Shown: positions 1 to 8,623 of the stretch, in pieces
Layout of the letters: each line of letters opens with the position of its first letter
Position numbering within the stretch: the stretch's first letter is position 1
Assembly: GCA_019637095.1 (NCBI GenBank)
Contig: JAHBWG010000009.1
Location: forward strand, 1-64,000
Direction of reading: 5' to 3'
Source of the DNA: Sandaracinaceae bacterium
GTDB lineage: Bacteria; Myxococcota_A; Polyangia; Polyangiales; Sandaracinaceae
DNA: 64,000 bases
Made by a program: the position numbers and the translations under genes
The notes under the pieces: generated by a model
What the model was told of the DNA's origin: nothing
What the model saw: the letters and a program-made list of their open reading frames with translations, nothing else
Databases searched by the model: none

Positions 1-340
1 GGGGCACGACCCGGAGCCGCGCGAGCGCACGTATCGCTACCCCGACGCGACCACGGTGACGCAGGTCATCGCGCGCGGCCGGCCGCACCTGCGGCAGTGC
101 TACGAGACCGCGACGCGCCGCGTCGGCGCGCCGACCGCGCAGCGCGTGCGGATGAGAGTGCACATCGCGCCCGCGGGGCGTGTCTCGGACGTGGAGATCG
201 AAGGCGCGCAGCTCCCCGGCATGGCGGAGTGCCTCGAGCGGACGGCGTCGCGGTGGAGCTTCCCCGCGTCGCGCCGAGGCGCCGAGGCACCGCTCTCGCT
301 CGTGTTCGTCCCGGGAGAGCTCGCGCAGTCCGGTTCGTAG
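1..340 (+). CDS. AgmX/PglI C-terminal-domain protein, 5' end outside the window
   Basis: The frame is already open at base 2, so this is the last 112 or so residues of a longer protein. The segment reads RPHLRQCYE, then a hydrophobic strand ending in GRVSDVEIEG, then MAECLER and WSFPAS. This is the layout of the TonB-like C-terminal domain of AgmX/PglI proteins, which have a Cys in each half and are common in myxobacteria, often in gliding or envelope proteins. The fold assignment is from motif recognition. The rest of the protein, which would decide its role, cannot be seen. The stop TAG is followed by about 160 bp without a gene. Confidence 0.75.
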   Translation, partial: GHDPEPRERTYRYPDATTVTQVIARGRPHLRQCYETATRRVGAPTAQRVRMRVHIAPAGRVSDVEIEGAQLPGMAECLERTASRWSFPASRRGAEAPLSLVFVPGELAQSGS

Positions 341-501
341 CGTTCGCTCCGTAGGTCACTCGACGGCCGTGCCTCCGTCGTCGCGGCAGGCGACGCGCGC
401 GGCGCGAGGGGCGCCGTGGCGCGGGCGGTCCCCCTTTCGGCGCGGGCGGTCCCTGACCGAGCGCGCGCCCGAAGGCCAGAGTGGACCGCATGCCTCACGC
501 C

Positions 502-1455
502 ATGCGCGTCCTCGACGCGTCGCTGCTCTTGGTCCTCGCGCTCGCGGGCTGCGCCGACAGCGGCGACGACGGACACCTCGTCCCCCACACCGTGCTCGGC
601 GACCCGAGCCTCCCGCGCTTCGCCCTCGCCGACGGACGCCTCGTCCACCTCCGCACCTTCGGCGATCCCGAGGCGCCGGTGGTCGTCGTGCTCCACGGCG
701 GGCCCGGCGGCGATCACCGCGACTACCTTCACCTCGAGGCGTGGGCGGAGCGGTTCTTCGTCGTGCTCTGGGATCAACGCGGGACGGGGCTCTCCGAGCG
801 CGTGCCCGACGAAGAGCTCGACGGACCGACGTACCTCGCCGATCTCGACTACCTGGGCGAGACCTTCAGCCCGGGTCGGCCGCTCCACCTCGTCGGCCAC
901 TCGTGGGGAGGAGCGTACGCGACCTACTACGCGCAGCGGTTCCCGGCGCGCGTCGCCACGCTGGTCCTCGTCGAGCCCGGCGCGCTCGACGCGACCGCGG
1001 CCCGCCGCGCGAACGTGGTCAGCGTGGACTTCGGCGCCGGCGGCTTCCAGGAGTTCCTCAACACGACCGACTACCTGCTGCCCGACGCGGACGCGCGCGC
1101 GGACTACTTCTACGTGATCGCGCTCGCGGGGATGAAGGAGGACGTGGAGCTGCTCGGCTACGACTTCTGGCGCCTGGGCTATCGCGCGAACCTCGGCATC
1201 AACCGATGGCAGGGGAACTTCGACGGGAGCTACTCGTTCGACTTCACGACCGGCCTCGACGCCTTCGAAGGGCAGGTCCTCTTCGTCACCGGTACGAGCG
1301 AGGGGCGGCTCGGTCACGCGTTCCAGATGAGCGAGCACGTCCCTCGCTTCGCCGGCGCGCGCGTCCTCCACCTCCCCGACGCCACGCACAGCGAGCTGCT
1401 GCGCCTGCCCGAGTCGCTCGAGGCGATCGGCGCGTTCCTCGAGGAGGCGCGATGA
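502..1455 (+). CDS. Secreted alpha/beta hydrolase, prolyl iminopeptidase-like (S33)
   Basis: A 317-residue hydrolase anchored as a lipoprotein: a short hydrophobic leader ends in LALAGC (Cys about residue 17). Family motifs follow in order: HGGPGG (oxyanion loop, about 65), WDQRGTGLS, GHSWGG with the nucleophile Ser (about 134), and a C-terminal DATHSE with the catalytic His. These are features of proline iminopeptidase-type hydrolases. The usual Asp after the late beta strand (GxxD) is not there; the strand ends VTGTSE, so a Glu may serve or activity may be altered. Start 502 is chosen because it gives the cleanest lipoprotein signal; in-frame GTG 481 and ATG 490 are alternatives. It overlaps the next gene by ATGA, so the two are probably translated together. 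Confidence 0.85.
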   Translation: MRVLDASLLLVLALAGCADSGDDGHLVPHTVLGDPSLPRFALADGRLVHLRTFGDPEAPVVVVLHGGPGGDHRDYLHLEAWAERFFVVLWDQRGTGLSERVPDEELDGPTYLADLDYLGETFSPGRPLHLVGHSWGGAYATYYAQRFPARVATLVLVEPGALDATAARRANVVSVDFGAGGFQEFLNTTDYLLPDADARADYFYVIALAGMKEDVELLGYDFWRLGYRANLGINRWQGNFDGSYSFDFTTGLDAFEGQVLFVTGTSEGRLGHAFQMSEHVPRFAGARVLHLPDATHSELLRLPESLEAIGAFLEEAR

Positions 1456-2144
1456 GGACCGCGATCGGATGGGCGGTCGGGCTCGCGCTCTTAGGCGCGG
1501 CGATCTCGCCGACCGCGCACGCGCAGCGCACCGCGGAGGCCTTCCTGTACGACGACGAGCACGACGGCGCCGTCCGCGCGACCGTCGAGATGGACCCCGC
1601 GCTCGCGGTGGGCGTGGGCTACGTGCGCGCCGTGGACGTGTCGGTCGGGCGCTTCCACCGCCGCCTCGGCGTCCACCTCGACGCGACCGCCATCATCGGC
1701 TTCTCGAGCTGGGACTTCGCGGGCGGCGTGAGCATGCACCTCGCGGAGGGCGCCGGCTTCAACGCGCTCGCCACGATCGACCTCGAGCTCAAGGTGGTGC
1801 AGAACGACGTGCACACCGGCGTCGCCTACGGATACTCGGCGGCGGTGCGCCCCGGCTGGTTCGATCCAGCGTGGTACCTCGCGCTCGACGTCGGCCTGCA
1901 CGGCACCATCGCCACGACGCTCGTCCACCGCGGCGCGTACCGCGAGCGCTTCCCCAACGTGGCGGACGGCACCTACGTCACCGACAACCTCAGCTTCTTC
2001 CTCGGAGGCGTCGTCGGCTTTCGCATCGAGCGCGTCGTGCTGGTCGGGCTGCGCTTCGCGTGGCGCTTCCCGCGGACCTTCGAGACCTACGCTCCGTACT
2101 TCCAGCCCTACACGATCGACGTGGAGGTCGGGGCGCGGTTCTGA
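1452..2144 (+). CDS. Secreted outer-membrane-like beta-barrel protein, function unknown
   Basis: A 230-residue protein with a cleavable signal peptide (hydrophobic core about residues 5-20, cleavage after AHA). The rest alternates short polar and aromatic strands, e.g. AVGVGYVRAV, VRPGWFDPAWYLALDVG, FFLGGVVGF, VVLVGLRFAWRF, and ends in VEVGARF. A terminal aromatic residue and amphipathic strands are typical of small outer-membrane barrels. ATG 1452 overlaps the hydrolase stop (ATGA), so it is its operon partner. No specific family was recognised; the barrel assignment is inference from composition. The next gene, on the opposite strand, ends 4 bp away. Confidence 0.7.
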   Translation: MRTAIGWAVGLALLGAAISPTAHAQRTAEAFLYDDEHDGAVRATVEMDPALAVGVGYVRAVDVSVGRFHRRLGVHLDATAIIGFSSWDFAGGVSMHLAEGAGFNALATIDLELKVVQNDVHTGVAYGYSAAVRPGWFDPAWYLALDVGLHGTIATTLVHRGAYRERFPNVADGTYVTDNLSFFLGGVVGFRIERVVLVGLRFAWRFPRTFETYAPYFQPYTIDVEVGARF

Positions 2145-2148
2145 AGGG

Positions 2149-3174
2149 CTACGTGGTCTTCGCGTCGCGGTGCTGGCGGCGGTACTCCCCGGGCGTCACG
2201 CCGAACCAGCGCAGGCACGCGCGACGAAACGAGCGCGCGTCCGCGTAGCCGGCGCGCTCCGCGACCGCCTCGAGCTTGAGCGTGGACTCCGTGAGCAGCG
2301 TGGTCGCCACGTCGCGCCGGACCTCTTCCAAGAGCTCGCGGTAGCTGCGACCACGCGCCTCGAGCTCGCGCTGCAGCGTCCGCGACGTCGTCCCGAGCGC
2401 GCGCGCGGTGCGGTGCAGCGGGAGCGGACCGTCCCTCGCGAGGGTGTGCCGGAGGTGCGCCGACACGCGCGTCACCGGGTCGTCGACGGCGGCGAGGTCC
2501 GCCTCGAGGTGCTGCGCGAGCCGCGCGAGGTGGGGCGAGAGCGCCGGCCGCGCCGAGAGGAACGGGACGTCGAGCTGCGCGACGGGGAGGACCAGCCCGT
2601 TCGCGGGCATCGCGAAGCGCAGCGTGGTCCCGAACCGCGCCTCGCGCGCCGGCGTCCAGCCGCGGTGGCGTTCGTGCGCGAACCAGACCTCCGACACGGG
2701 GCGCGGCGTGTCGGAGGTGAGGTGGATCATCGTCAGGTAGTAGGCCATCGTGGCCTCCGCGATCAGCGCGGGCATCGGCCGGCCGTCGCGCCAGTGCGCG
2801 TCGCGCACGAACGCGCGGTCCCCCTCGGTCCAGAAGTCCATCCACGACGCCTCGTTGGCGAGCGCGTTGTAGCGGCGGATCGTGGTGAGCGCGTCGCGCA
2901 GCGTCGCGCAGCTCTCGGCGAGGAGCGCGACGATCCCGAAATCGGCGGCCGTGGCCTCGGCGCCGAGATCGAAGCCGACGCCCGGATCGTCGAGCCGCTC
3001 GGCGACGCGGTGGATGAACGCGGCGTGGCGCTCGAAGAGCACGCGCCCGTGCGGGTCCTCGAGGACGTCCGCGGGGATGCCGAGCTCCGCGAGCAGAGCG
3101 GAGGCGTCGAGCCCGCGCGCGCGCGCGTGCGACGCGGCGCGGCGCGTCCAACTCGACGTGAGGGTGACCGTCAT
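2149..3174 (-). CDS. AraC-family transcriptional regulator with PF12625-type N-terminal domain
   Basis: A 341-residue regulator. Residues about 20-190 match the arabinose-binding-like N-terminal domain of the OruR/ArgR-type AraC subgroup (IPADVLEDP near the N-terminus, then a hydrophobic core around FGIVALLAESC). The last 105 residues carry two helix-turn-helix units: ARALGTTSRTLQRELE and, later, AERAGYADARSFRRACLRWFG, ending in TPGEYR. Such proteins bind DNA in response to a small ligand. No SD is visible; a TAGGAT hexamer about 30 nt upstream could be its -10. It is convergent with the hydrolase/barrel pair, whose regulation by it is only possible, not shown. Confidence 0.9.
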   Translation of the reverse strand: MTVTLTSSWTRRAASHARARGLDASALLAELGIPADVLEDPHGRVLFERHAAFIHRVAERLDDPGVGFDLGAEATAADFGIVALLAESCATLRDALTTIRRYNALANEASWMDFWTEGDRAFVRDAHWRDGRPMPALIAEATMAYYLTMIHLTSDTPRPVSEVWFAHERHRGWTPAREARFGTTLRFAMPANGLVLPVAQLDVPFLSARPALSPHLARLAQHLEADLAAVDDPVTRVSAHLRHTLARDGPLPLHRTARALGTTSRTLQRELEARGRSYRELLEEVRRDVATTLLTESTLKLEAVAERAGYADARSFRRACLRWFGVTPGEYRRQHRDAKTT

Positions 3175-3251
3175 GAGGGCTCGGGCGCCGGGGCACCGCG
3201 GCGGATCCTACCACCGCCTCGCGCGAGAGCCGGGCGCGCGAGGCCCGCGGC

Positions 3252-3929
3252 TCACGCCGTGAGCGTGGGATCGTCGCTGATCGAGACGCCCGGCTCGAGC
3301 CGCGCGATGGCGCCGGCGAGCACGAGCCGGGTCGCGCCGGGCGCGGCCGGATCCGCCTCGCGGCGCGCGCGGCCGGCGACGGTGACGCGGTCGCCCTCGC
3401 GCAGCGCGCCCTCGCGCCACGCGAGGCGCGAGCGGCCCTTGCCCTCGGTGAAGGGGAGGCGGATCGATCCCTGTCCCTCGGCGAGCCGGGCGCGGATCGC
3501 GTCGTTGCGCGCGCGCTCGCCCGGCTCGTGCGGGGCGCCGAGCGCGAGGTGCGGGTGCGCGCCCTCGGCCTCGACCCAGACCGCGCCGCCCGGCATGTCG
3601 ACGAAGAAGCCGATCGCGCGCCACGCCTCGCCGGCCGAGAGCGCGGTCCACCCGCGCGGCTCGAGCTTGTGCTGCGTCCCCTCGACGAGCCACGCCACGC
3701 ACGCGCGGTCGTGGACCGGCGATCGCAGCGTCCGCGGCCCCGCGCGGACCACGCCCACCACGCGCACGGGCGCGCCGTCGGCGATCGCGCTCGGCTCGAC
3801 CGGCGCCATCGCCGCGAGCCGCCGCACGCGCGCGCGGTCGCCCACGACGCGGCCGAGCAGCCAGTAGGTGAGCCCCGCGAGCCCGACCGAGGCGACGAGC
3901 CCGATCGGGCAGATCCACTCGAGCGGCAT
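3252..3929 (-). CDS. Membrane protein with GIDE-like domain
   Basis: A 225-residue protein with one N-terminal membrane segment (about residues 5-26, ICPIGLVASVGLAGLTYWLL), then a cytoplasmic-looking domain. The pattern of a strand ending VVGVVRAG, then SPVHDRACVAWLVEG, later AIGFFVDMPGGAVWVEAEGA, and a final R.V.VAGRA strand resembles the GIDE domain of MUL1/MAPL relatives, which in bacteria is found without the RING finger. Start ATG 3929 follows a GAGG-containing SD. It is the last gene of the operon 6216-3252, 23 bp after the beta-helix lipoprotein. The GIDE call is by pattern and moderate in certainty; the function is unknown. Confidence 0.6.
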   Translation of the reverse strand: MPLEWICPIGLVASVGLAGLTYWLLGRVVGDRARVRRLAAMAPVEPSAIADGAPVRVVGVVRAGPRTLRSPVHDRACVAWLVEGTQHKLEPRGWTALSAGEAWRAIGFFVDMPGGAVWVEAEGAHPHLALGAPHEPGERARNDAIRARLAEGQGSIRLPFTEGKGRSRLAWREGALREGDRVTVAGRARREADPAAPGATRLVLAGAIARLEPGVSISDDPTLTA

Positions 3930-3952
3930 CACTCCTCGACGAGCTCGGCGGC

Positions 3953-5515
3953 TCAGTTCGGGCGGTAGTCCGCCCAGCCATCGGACCAGTCGTTCGTGCC
4001 TGCCGGCGCTGGCGTGAAGGCGCCGAGATAGGTGGTGGCGTCGAGACCGGCCGGAGGGGTGGTCGCGCCCGTCGTGGCCGGCGAGCCTGGCGGCGGCGTC
4101 CCGACGTTGAGGACCGGATCGACGAACCGGTTGGCGTAGACGCCGGCGTCGCCGAGCGCGCCCGCGCCCGAGCCGAGGCCCATCGTGCCGCCGCAGCTCC
4201 AGAGGATGCTGTGGCGCAGGTCGAGGTCGGCGGGGATCCGAGGCGCCGAGGTCGCGTCGGGCGCGAAGCACGCGCCCCCGCCCATGACGCCGGCGACGAT
4301 GCTGTTCCCCATGTGGATGCCGCCGCCGCTCAGCAGCTCGACGCCGGCGACGACGCTGTTGGTGACCGTGGCGTTCCAGATGGCCGGGGTGGAGTACGGG
4401 AGTCGACCGGCGTCCACGAAGCTGGTCCGCCCGCGGATGCCCGCGCCGCCCGCCGCGCCGACGAAGAGGAACTGGGCCGAGCCGACCCAGCCCTCGGAGT
4501 AGAGGAACCCCTCGTCGCGGCTCGCCCAGGAGGTGACGTGATCCATCGTCACCGTGCCGCCCCCGACGTAGACGTTCGTGTCCGCCGAGTGCGCGGTGTG
4601 GACGTAGTGCACCTCGGTGCGGGTGCCGCACGCGATGAGCGCGAGGTTCACGTTCTGGTCCTGGCCACCGAACGTGATGTTGACGTACTCGATGCGCCCG
4701 CAGTCGTGCGTGGGGTCCGTGCCGCCGTAGGCCACGATGTCGGCCGGGAAGCCGGGGATGACCGACGAGCCGCTCGGATCGTTGATCGGCGCCTGCCCGA
4801 AGACGAAGAGGCCGTGCCAGTCACCGGGCGCGCGCGCACCCTCGGGCTCCGCGCTCGTGAAGTGGATCGGGCGCGCCGCCGTCCCGAGCGCGAGGAGCCG
4901 CGCGTCGCGCTCGATGAACAAGCCCGCGCCGCGGCCGGCGCGTACGAGCGTCCCGGGGTGGACGGTGAGATCGCCGCCCTCGACGTTCACCACGCCCTCG
5001 AGGTGGTACAGGTGATCGCACGCCCACTCGGTCCCGGCGGGCACCGTCCCGCGCACGTCGATGACGGTCCGATCGCCGATCGCCGGGCACTCGCACGCGA
5101 GGACGCCGGCAGTGCATGCGCCGCTGTCGCAACACTCGGGGTCCGCGCAGTCGGTGCGTCCGTCGTCGTCGTTGTCGACGCCGTCGGAGCACTCGGCCAT
5201 CGAGCGCTCCGTACCGCCGCCGTCGGCGTGCGAGCCCGCGTCGGCGCTCGCGTCGCGCGGAGCGCCGTCCGCCTCGCCGCCGTCGAACGGGTCGGCGTCG
5301 AGCGCGGGGCCGGCGTCGAGCGCGGCGTCCACACCGCCCGCGTCCATGACGCCCGGCGTGCGGTTACAGAACCCGCCCGCGCAGCGGAACCCGTCGGGGC
5401 ACTGCTCGTCGGTCGTGCACGCGAAGGTGTCGTCGGGGATGGTGGCGCGGCAGCCGAGCGCGAGCGAGCCAGCCGATCCCAGCAGGATCACCGCGAAGCG
5501 CGATGCGGCCCGCAT
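3953..5515 (-). CDS. Beta-helix lipoprotein with Cys-rich and Asp/Ala-rich leader
   Basis: A 520-residue exported protein. A signal peptide ends in the lipobox LALGC (Cys about 22). Next comes a Cys-rich FACTTDEQCPDGFRC module, then a low-complexity linker rich in Asp, Ala and Gly (about 55-105), and an acidic Ca-binding-like patch DGVDNDDDGRTDCADPEC. From about residue 170 the chain has regularly spaced beta rungs (LTVHPGTLVRAG, GRIEYVNITFGG, VTMDHVTSWASR, SILWSCGG), the signature of a right-handed parallel beta-helix as in pectate-lyase-like folds. This architecture is typical of myxobacterial surface proteins. No catalytic residues were recognised. Its ATG shares one base with the stop of the upstream TPR gene (TGATG). 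Confidence 0.75.
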   Translation of the reverse strand: MRAASRFAVILLGSAGSLALGCRATIPDDTFACTTDEQCPDGFRCAGGFCNRTPGVMDAGGVDAALDAGPALDADPFDGGEADGAPRDASADAGSHADGGGTERSMAECSDGVDNDDDGRTDCADPECCDSGACTAGVLACECPAIGDRTVIDVRGTVPAGTEWACDHLYHLEGVVNVEGGDLTVHPGTLVRAGRGAGLFIERDARLLALGTAARPIHFTSAEPEGARAPGDWHGLFVFGQAPINDPSGSSVIPGFPADIVAYGGTDPTHDCGRIEYVNITFGGQDQNVNLALIACGTRTEVHYVHTAHSADTNVYVGGGTVTMDHVTSWASRDEGFLYSEGWVGSAQFLFVGAAGGAGIRGRTSFVDAGRLPYSTPAIWNATVTNSVVAGVELLSGGGIHMGNSIVAGVMGGGACFAPDATSAPRIPADLDLRHSILWSCGGTMGLGSGAGALGDAGVYANRFVDPVLNVGTPPPGSPATTGATTPPAGLDATTYLGAFTPAPAGTNDWSDGWADYRPN

Positions 5516-6216
5516 CAGAACGCCCCCGCGAGCGTGAGCCCGGTCGGGCCGAGCCGCAGGTTGGCGGACGCCGGCGCGTCGCCGCCACCGACCGCGAAGA
5601 GCACCACCCCCACGCTCGCCGCAACGACGCCGACGCCGAGCAACACGAAGCCCGCGATCGAGAGCGCCTCCGAGCGGCCGTACGCGTCGGACACCTCGGC
5701 CCAGGTGGTACCCCGCGCCGCGTTCTCGACGCTCGCGACGTCCGCCGCGGCGAGACCCACGAGCACGGCGCCGGCGATCGCCACGGCGCCGCCGCTCGCG
5801 AGAAGGACGACGCCGCCCACGTCTGGCCCCCCCGAACCGCCGGGCGAGGGGTCGGTGCGGCCGCCGTCGGAGCCGCCGGCCATCTGCGTCAGCGCGGCGA
5901 GCCGGTTGCGAGCGCGCGGCGCGCGCGGTGAGTCGGGCAACGCCTCGAGGAAGCCACGGTAGGCGTCGATCGCGGCCTGGTCGTGGCGCGCCTGCTCCGC
6001 CGACAGGGCGATGTTGTAGAGGAGCTCCGCGCGCCCGCTCAGCTCGTAGCTCTCGCGGAAGTAGCGCTCTGCGTCGGCGAAGCGACCGGCCTCGTAGGCC
6101 GACTCTCCCGCGTCGAAGAGGCCGCGAGCCTCGGCGTCGCGCTCACCCTGCGCGTGAGCAGGCGCGGCGGCCGCGAGCGCGACGGCCGCGCAGAACCAAG
6201 CGTGGATGCGGAGCAT
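5515..6216 (-). CDS. Exported TPR protein with C-terminal membrane segments
   Basis: A 233-residue protein. A signal peptide (residues 1-22, ending AHA) is followed by TPR-like helices (GLFDAGESAYEAGRFADAERYF, LLYNIALSAEQARHDQAAIDAY) at about 30-105, a Gly/Ser linker, then two hydrophobic segments (about 128-150 and 185-208). The layout is common in myxobacterial operons encoding cell-envelope lipoproteins, where the TPR part is thought to bind partners. It leads the operon that continues into the beta-helix lipoprotein and the GIDE-like protein. It lies 55 bp downstream of the T6SS cassette on the same strand, so some read-through is possible. Confidence 0.75.
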   Translation of the reverse strand: MLRIHAWFCAAVALAAAAPAHAQGERDAEARGLFDAGESAYEAGRFADAERYFRESYELSGRAELLYNIALSAEQARHDQAAIDAYRGFLEALPDSPRAPRARNRLAALTQMAGGSDGGRTDPSPGGSGGPDVGGVVLLASGGAVAIAGAVLVGLAAADVASVENAARGTTWAEVSDAYGRSEALSIAGFVLLGVGVVAASVGVVLFAVGGGDAPASANLRLGPTGLTLAGAF

Positions 6217-6271
6217 GTCACGAGGTTCCCACGCATGCGCGCGAGGCTCAACACTCGGGGGTTGGCTCGAC

Positions 6272-8620
6272 TCACACGTCGGAGCTGGGCATCACCTCGA
6301 CCGACGCGCCGGCGTTGCGCAGCCACGTCGCGAAGGTGCCGAGCGCGGTGCCGCTCGTGACGTGCAGCTTCGCCGCGTAGACCTCGGTCTGGATCATCGC
6401 GAACTCGTTCTTCATCCCGACGACGCCGAGCTGCATGCCGATCACGTCGAACTTGAACGAGCACCAGCTGAAGTTGTTGGCGCCGCCGTCGTACTTCCAG
6501 AGGCCGACCCAGCTCTTCTGCGAGTCGACGTGCGTGACGCCGCCCGGCGCGGAGAGCGAGACGCCCCCCGCGGCGGTGAGCTTCACGCCGCCCGGCGCGA
6601 CCACCGTGTAGCCGCCCGTCGCCGTCACGTCGTAGGCGCCGGTCGTCGTCTGCGTGATGCCGCCGACCACGGTCTTGGTGAGCGCGCCGGTGATCTCGTG
6701 GGTCATGTCGGTGCTGATCGTCAGCGTGTGGCTCCCGAGGATCGTCTCGGTCTGGCTGGCGGCGATGTCGCGCGTCTCGTTCGCCATGAGCTTCTCGGTC
6801 AGGCTCGCCGCCACCATGCGGGTCTCGGTCGCGTCGAACGTCTCCTCGACGTCGCCCGTGACCTTGCGCGTCTGGGTGCCGTCGACCGTCTCGTCGTAGT
6901 CGCCCTCGACGAGCACCGAGCGGTTGCCGTCCACCGTCATCGTCTGGTCGATGTCCACCTGCTCGACCTGGTGCTGGTGGATCGTCTGCGTCTGGTTCAC
7001 GTCGACCGTGTTGGTCTGGTCGTTGTGGACGAGCGTGTTGTGATCGTGCTCGACGACCTCGTTGTAGTCCTTCTGCGCGTGCGTGTAGATCTGCTCGCTG
7101 CCCGCGAGGTCCTCGAAGCGGAATTCGTTGAAGCCGCCGCCGCCGAGCGAGCTGTTCGACTTGATCGTGCTCTTGGTCTTCTCGTCGGGCAGCGGATACG
7201 GCAGCGAGTTGGCGCCGTCGTAGACGCAGCCGGAGACGAGCGGGCGGTCCGGGTCCCCGTCGACGAAGTGGACGACGACCTCCATCCCGATGCGCGGCAC
7301 GTACCAGAAGCCCCACGAAGCGCCGGCCCACGGCTGCTCGCAGCGCACCCAGCACGAGCTCGTCTCGTCCGCCGGGTTCTGCCGGTCCCAGAAGAACTGC
7401 ACCTTGATGCGGCCGTGCTCGTCGACGTGGATCTCCTCGCCCGACGGACCGGTCACGAGCGCCGTCTGGATGCTCGCGATGGTGGGCTTGGGCGTGCGCC
7501 GCGCCGGGCGATGCGTCGTCGCGATCGGGATGCACTCGAAGCGGTTGTGGTACGGCTCCGGCGTCGTCGCCTGCGTCGCCGCGTCCGGCGGCGGCGTGCT
7601 GAGGTGCTGCACGCTCGTGATCAGGTAGCGGCCGTCGCAGCCCGCGACCTCGTGGCCCGCGAGCTCGAACACGGTGCCGGGCGCGAACTGGATCACGCTG
7701 CCGCTGCCGTAGCCGACGATCGCGTCGCGCACGTGGGCCTCGCGGCGGATGCGCTTCTGGCGGCCCGAGTCCTCGGCGCCGTACGCGGTGCCGGCGTAGC
7801 CGCCGATCGTGAGCGAGCGGCCCTCGCCGTGCTCGTAGCTCTCGCGGTCGGTGCCCGCCGGGTCGGCGCCGCGCTCCTCGTCCTCGACCGTCATGTCGCC
7901 GGCGCGGGTCCAGTCCCAGTCGCGCGTGACGACGCTCGTGATCGTCGAGCGGTGCCGCAGGCGGAAGCGGTGGACCGGCTCGATGTCGACGATGTGCTGG
8001 TTGTGCGACGCGAACGGCACGAGCGCTCCCGAGGACAGCTCGGGCATCTGCCCGTTCGCGTCGCGCAGGTGCATCACCTCTTGCTCGCCCTCGTGCGTGA
8101 AGGTGTAGCTGATGCCCTCCTCCTGCATGAGGCGCTCGACGAAGTCGAGGTCGCTCTCCTGGTACTGCACGCAGTACTCGCGCGGCTCGTACGTCTCCTC
8201 GAGCTTGCTCTTGTCGATCGAGCGCCCGTAGGGCGAGAGGCCCTCCGAGAGCACCGCCTCGAGGATGTCCGGCACGGTCTCGTTCTGGAAGATGCGCGTG
8301 TCGCGGCGCAGCGAGAGCAGGTGCAGCGCGGGCACGATCTCGACGAGCACGTTCTGCTGCGCGTTGTGCGCGTCCTCGGACTCGCGCACGTGGCGCACGA
8401 TCCCGACGAGGCGGCGCACGTCGTCGGCGCGCTGGATCTCGAGCACGCAGTCCTTGCCGAGGTAGAGGCCGACGTCCGCGTCGATGTCGTGGTGCGCGAG
8501 CTCGACGCGCGCCCGGTACGGGCGGTCGAGCGCCTCGTCGATCTCGACGCGCCGCACGACGAGCGTCTCGCCCGGGAAGGCGGCCGTCTCGAAGTGGTAG
8601 TGGATGGTCGGGTCGGCCAC
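6272..8620 (-). CDS. vgrG: Type VI secretion spike protein VgrG (copy 1)
   Basis: A 782-residue spike protein that caps the T6SS tube and is fired into target cells. Residues about 1-380 form the gp27-like base (VGIVRHVRESE, YCVQYQESDLDFVERLMQEEGI). The OB fold follows at about 395-475 (EEIHVDEHGRIKVQFFWD, WGFWYVPRIGMEVVV, FVDGDPDRPLVSG). Residues about 510-690 are the gp5-type repeat region that makes the trimeric beta-helix needle, with many T.TV.G-type octads. The last 90 or so residues (after THVDSQKSWVG) form a distinct tail unlike the tails of the other two VgrGs here. It is last in the seven-gene cassette, 3 bp after copy 2. Length is typical for VgrG with a short extension. Confidence 0.95.
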   Translation of the reverse strand: MADPTIHYHFETAAFPGETLVVRRVEIDEALDRPYRARVELAHHDIDADVGLYLGKDCVLEIQRADDVRRLVGIVRHVRESEDAHNAQQNVLVEIVPALHLLSLRRDTRIFQNETVPDILEAVLSEGLSPYGRSIDKSKLEETYEPREYCVQYQESDLDFVERLMQEEGISYTFTHEGEQEVMHLRDANGQMPELSSGALVPFASHNQHIVDIEPVHRFRLRHRSTITSVVTRDWDWTRAGDMTVEDEERGADPAGTDRESYEHGEGRSLTIGGYAGTAYGAEDSGRQKRIRREAHVRDAIVGYGSGSVIQFAPGTVFELAGHEVAGCDGRYLITSVQHLSTPPPDAATQATTPEPYHNRFECIPIATTHRPARRTPKPTIASIQTALVTGPSGEEIHVDEHGRIKVQFFWDRQNPADETSSCWVRCEQPWAGASWGFWYVPRIGMEVVVHFVDGDPDRPLVSGCVYDGANSLPYPLPDEKTKSTIKSNSSLGGGGFNEFRFEDLAGSEQIYTHAQKDYNEVVEHDHNTLVHNDQTNTVDVNQTQTIHQHQVEQVDIDQTMTVDGNRSVLVEGDYDETVDGTQTRKVTGDVEETFDATETRMVAASLTEKLMANETRDIAASQTETILGSHTLTISTDMTHEITGALTKTVVGGITQTTTGAYDVTATGGYTVVAPGGVKLTAAGGVSLSAPGGVTHVDSQKSWVGLWKYDGGANNFSWCSFKFDVIGMQLGVVGMKNEFAMIQTEVYAAKLHVTSGTALGTFATWLRNAGASVEVMPSSDV
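7064..7180 (-). repeat. vgrG-internal conserved block, copy 1
   Basis: A 117-bp stretch coding for the end of the OB-fold linker (KTKSTIKSNSSLGGGG through THAQKDY). It recurs at 9416-9532 and 16548-16664. By eye it differs from the third copy at about six bases. Confidence 0.8.
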
Positions 8621-8623
8621 GGC

